DNA of 13,151 nt, from positions 1 through 13,151 of the forward strand of contig JBEKGC010000195.1 of the NCBI GenBank assembly GCA_050013055.1, given 5' to 3'. A model generated the notes under the pieces. The model made no database searches. It saw only the letters and a list, made by a program, of their open reading frames with translations, and was not told where the DNA came from. This DNA is from Palsa-504 sp050013055 (GTDB taxonomy: Bacteria; Actinomycetota; Actinomycetes; Streptosporangiales; Streptosporangiaceae). A program made the translations under genes and the position numbers. Below are positions 12,442 to 13,151 of this stretch, one piece after another. Positions within the stretch are counted from its first letter, which is position 1. Each line of letters starts with the position of its first letter.

Positions 12442-13151
12442 ATGCTGAGGAAGGTGACGTGGCACGATGTTGCTGTGATCGCAGGGAAGGCGGGGACGAT
12501 CAGCAACAAGGCGGATGCGATGGCGCGCACCGTGATCGAGTGCGCGGCCGATGCGATCGTGGCCTTCGGTACCGATCAGACGGTGATGCTGTGGAATCCG
12601 GCCGCCGAGCGGCTATTCGGCTGGGCCGCCGCCGAGGTCGTCGGCCGCGAGCCGCCGGTAATCCCCGAGGAGCTGAAGGCCGAGCACAACGCGGTCCTGG
12701 AGCGGGTCAGGAGCGGCGGCCAGATTTCCTTCGCCACCCGCCGGATCCGCCGGGACGGCACGGTCATCGACCTGCGCATCGACACCAGCGTGCTGGTCGA
12801 CCCGGACGGCCAGCTGACCGGCTGGGTCAACGTCTGCCACCAGGCCGGCGAAGACGACGTCGTCAGGCACTACATGGCCGAGCGGGCCCGGGTGGTGCGC
12901 CGGCTCGGCGACGTGGTCGCGGACATGAGCGCCCAGCGCGACCTGGGCTCTGTCCTGAACCGCATCGCCGCCAGCCTGCGCGAGCTGACCAGTGCCGACG
13001 CCGGCGGCTTCGTGCTCATCGAGGATGACACGCTCAGGCTGGTGAGCACGGCCGGGCTGCCGCACTCGCTGCGCGGCCGGACCGCGGCCCTGGCCCGGAG
13101 CCTGGTCGGTGAGCTGATGGAGTCGGGCAAGACGGTCATGATGGCGACCGG
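12442..13151 (+). CDS. PAS-GAF sensor protein (partial, runs off right edge)
   Basis: An open frame reaches the right edge, giving 236 residues of an incomplete protein. A PAS domain covers about 27-135: VIECAADAIVAF, the WNPAAERLFGW motif (51-61), then RRIRRDGTVIDLRI and a closing GWVNVCHQ strand. A short helical linker (about 143-165) leads into a GAF domain from about 166 (LGSVLNRIAASLRELTSADAGGFVLIE), which is not completed. Such N-termini belong to sensor histidine kinases, PP2C/SpoIIE-type phosphatases or diguanylate cyclases; the output domain lies outside the window, so no choice is made. The start is uncertain: ATG 12442 is the first ATG after the in-frame stop at 12409, but it lacks a Shine-Dalgarno. 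GTG 12454, GTG 12475 and ATG 12520 (AAGGCGG 5 nt upstream) are alternatives. The gene is divergent from the universal stress protein gene. Confidence 0.85.
   Translation, partial: MLRKVTWHDVAVIAGKAGTISNKADAMARTVIECAADAIVAFGTDQTVMLWNPAAERLFGWAAAEVVGREPPVIPEELKAEHNAVLERVRSGGQISFATRRIRRDGTVIDLRIDTSVLVDPDGQLTGWVNVCHQAGEDDVVRHYMAERARVVRRLGDVVADMSAQRDLGSVLNRIAASLRELTSADAGGFVLIEDDTLRLVSTAGLPHSLRGRTAALARSLVGELMESGKTVMMAT

Noticed and set aside
12405..13028. Plus-strand frame overlapping the PAS-GAF gene
   Set aside because: The product is Arg/Gly/His low-complexity, whereas the frame in use gives clean PAS and GAF motifs over the same bases.

Overview
The window is high-GC DNA with frequent GTG and TTG starts, tightly packed genes and a gene order typical of Actinomycetota. 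Its core is the conserved cell-wall and Ser/Thr-phosphosignalling cluster that lies near oriC in Mycobacterium and Streptomyces. I do not assign a genus.

Layout. (1) 1-429, minus strand: 5' part of a gene, open at the left edge, for a helical repeat protein with three copies of an 'EWAAPR-ED' motif, resembling DUF5324-type proteins. (2) 580-2089, plus strand: a cyclophilin-type peptidyl-prolyl isomerase (ppiA), then a rhomboid protease with an N-terminal B-box-like zinc-binding region. (3) 2154-2405, minus strand: crgA, convergent with the rhomboid gene. (4) 2537-11475, minus strand: the seven-gene operon fhaA-fhaB-pstP-rodA-pbpA-pknA-pknB (transcribed from high to low coordinates), closed by a GC-rich hairpin directly after the pknB stop. 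Four consecutive junctions overlap by 4 bp (ATGA or GTGA). (5) 11562-11650, plus strand: a tRNA-Leu(CAG) sequence at the position where Mycobacterium carries leuT, with an intact 5' half and an abnormal 3' half. (6) 11666-12292, minus strand: a universal stress protein with a Pro-rich repeat leader. (7) 12442 to the right edge, plus strand: the start of a PAS-GAF sensor protein, divergent from the stress-protein gene.

How the genes work together. PknA and PknB are membrane kinases, and the PASTA repeats of PknB face the wall. PstP is the matching membrane phosphatase. FhaA and FhaB read phosphothreonine. RodA (SEDS glycosyltransferase) and PbpA (transpeptidase) form the peptidoglycan synthase pair. 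CrgA is a small divisome membrane protein. The block is therefore a wall-growth and division control unit.

I see no clearly new multi-gene system. The observations most worth checking are the defective-looking tRNA-Leu 3' half, a His-to-Asp change at a normally conserved rhomboid position, the absence of the genes usually found between crgA and pknB, the unreported repeat gene at the left edge, and the run of overlapping start and stop codons.
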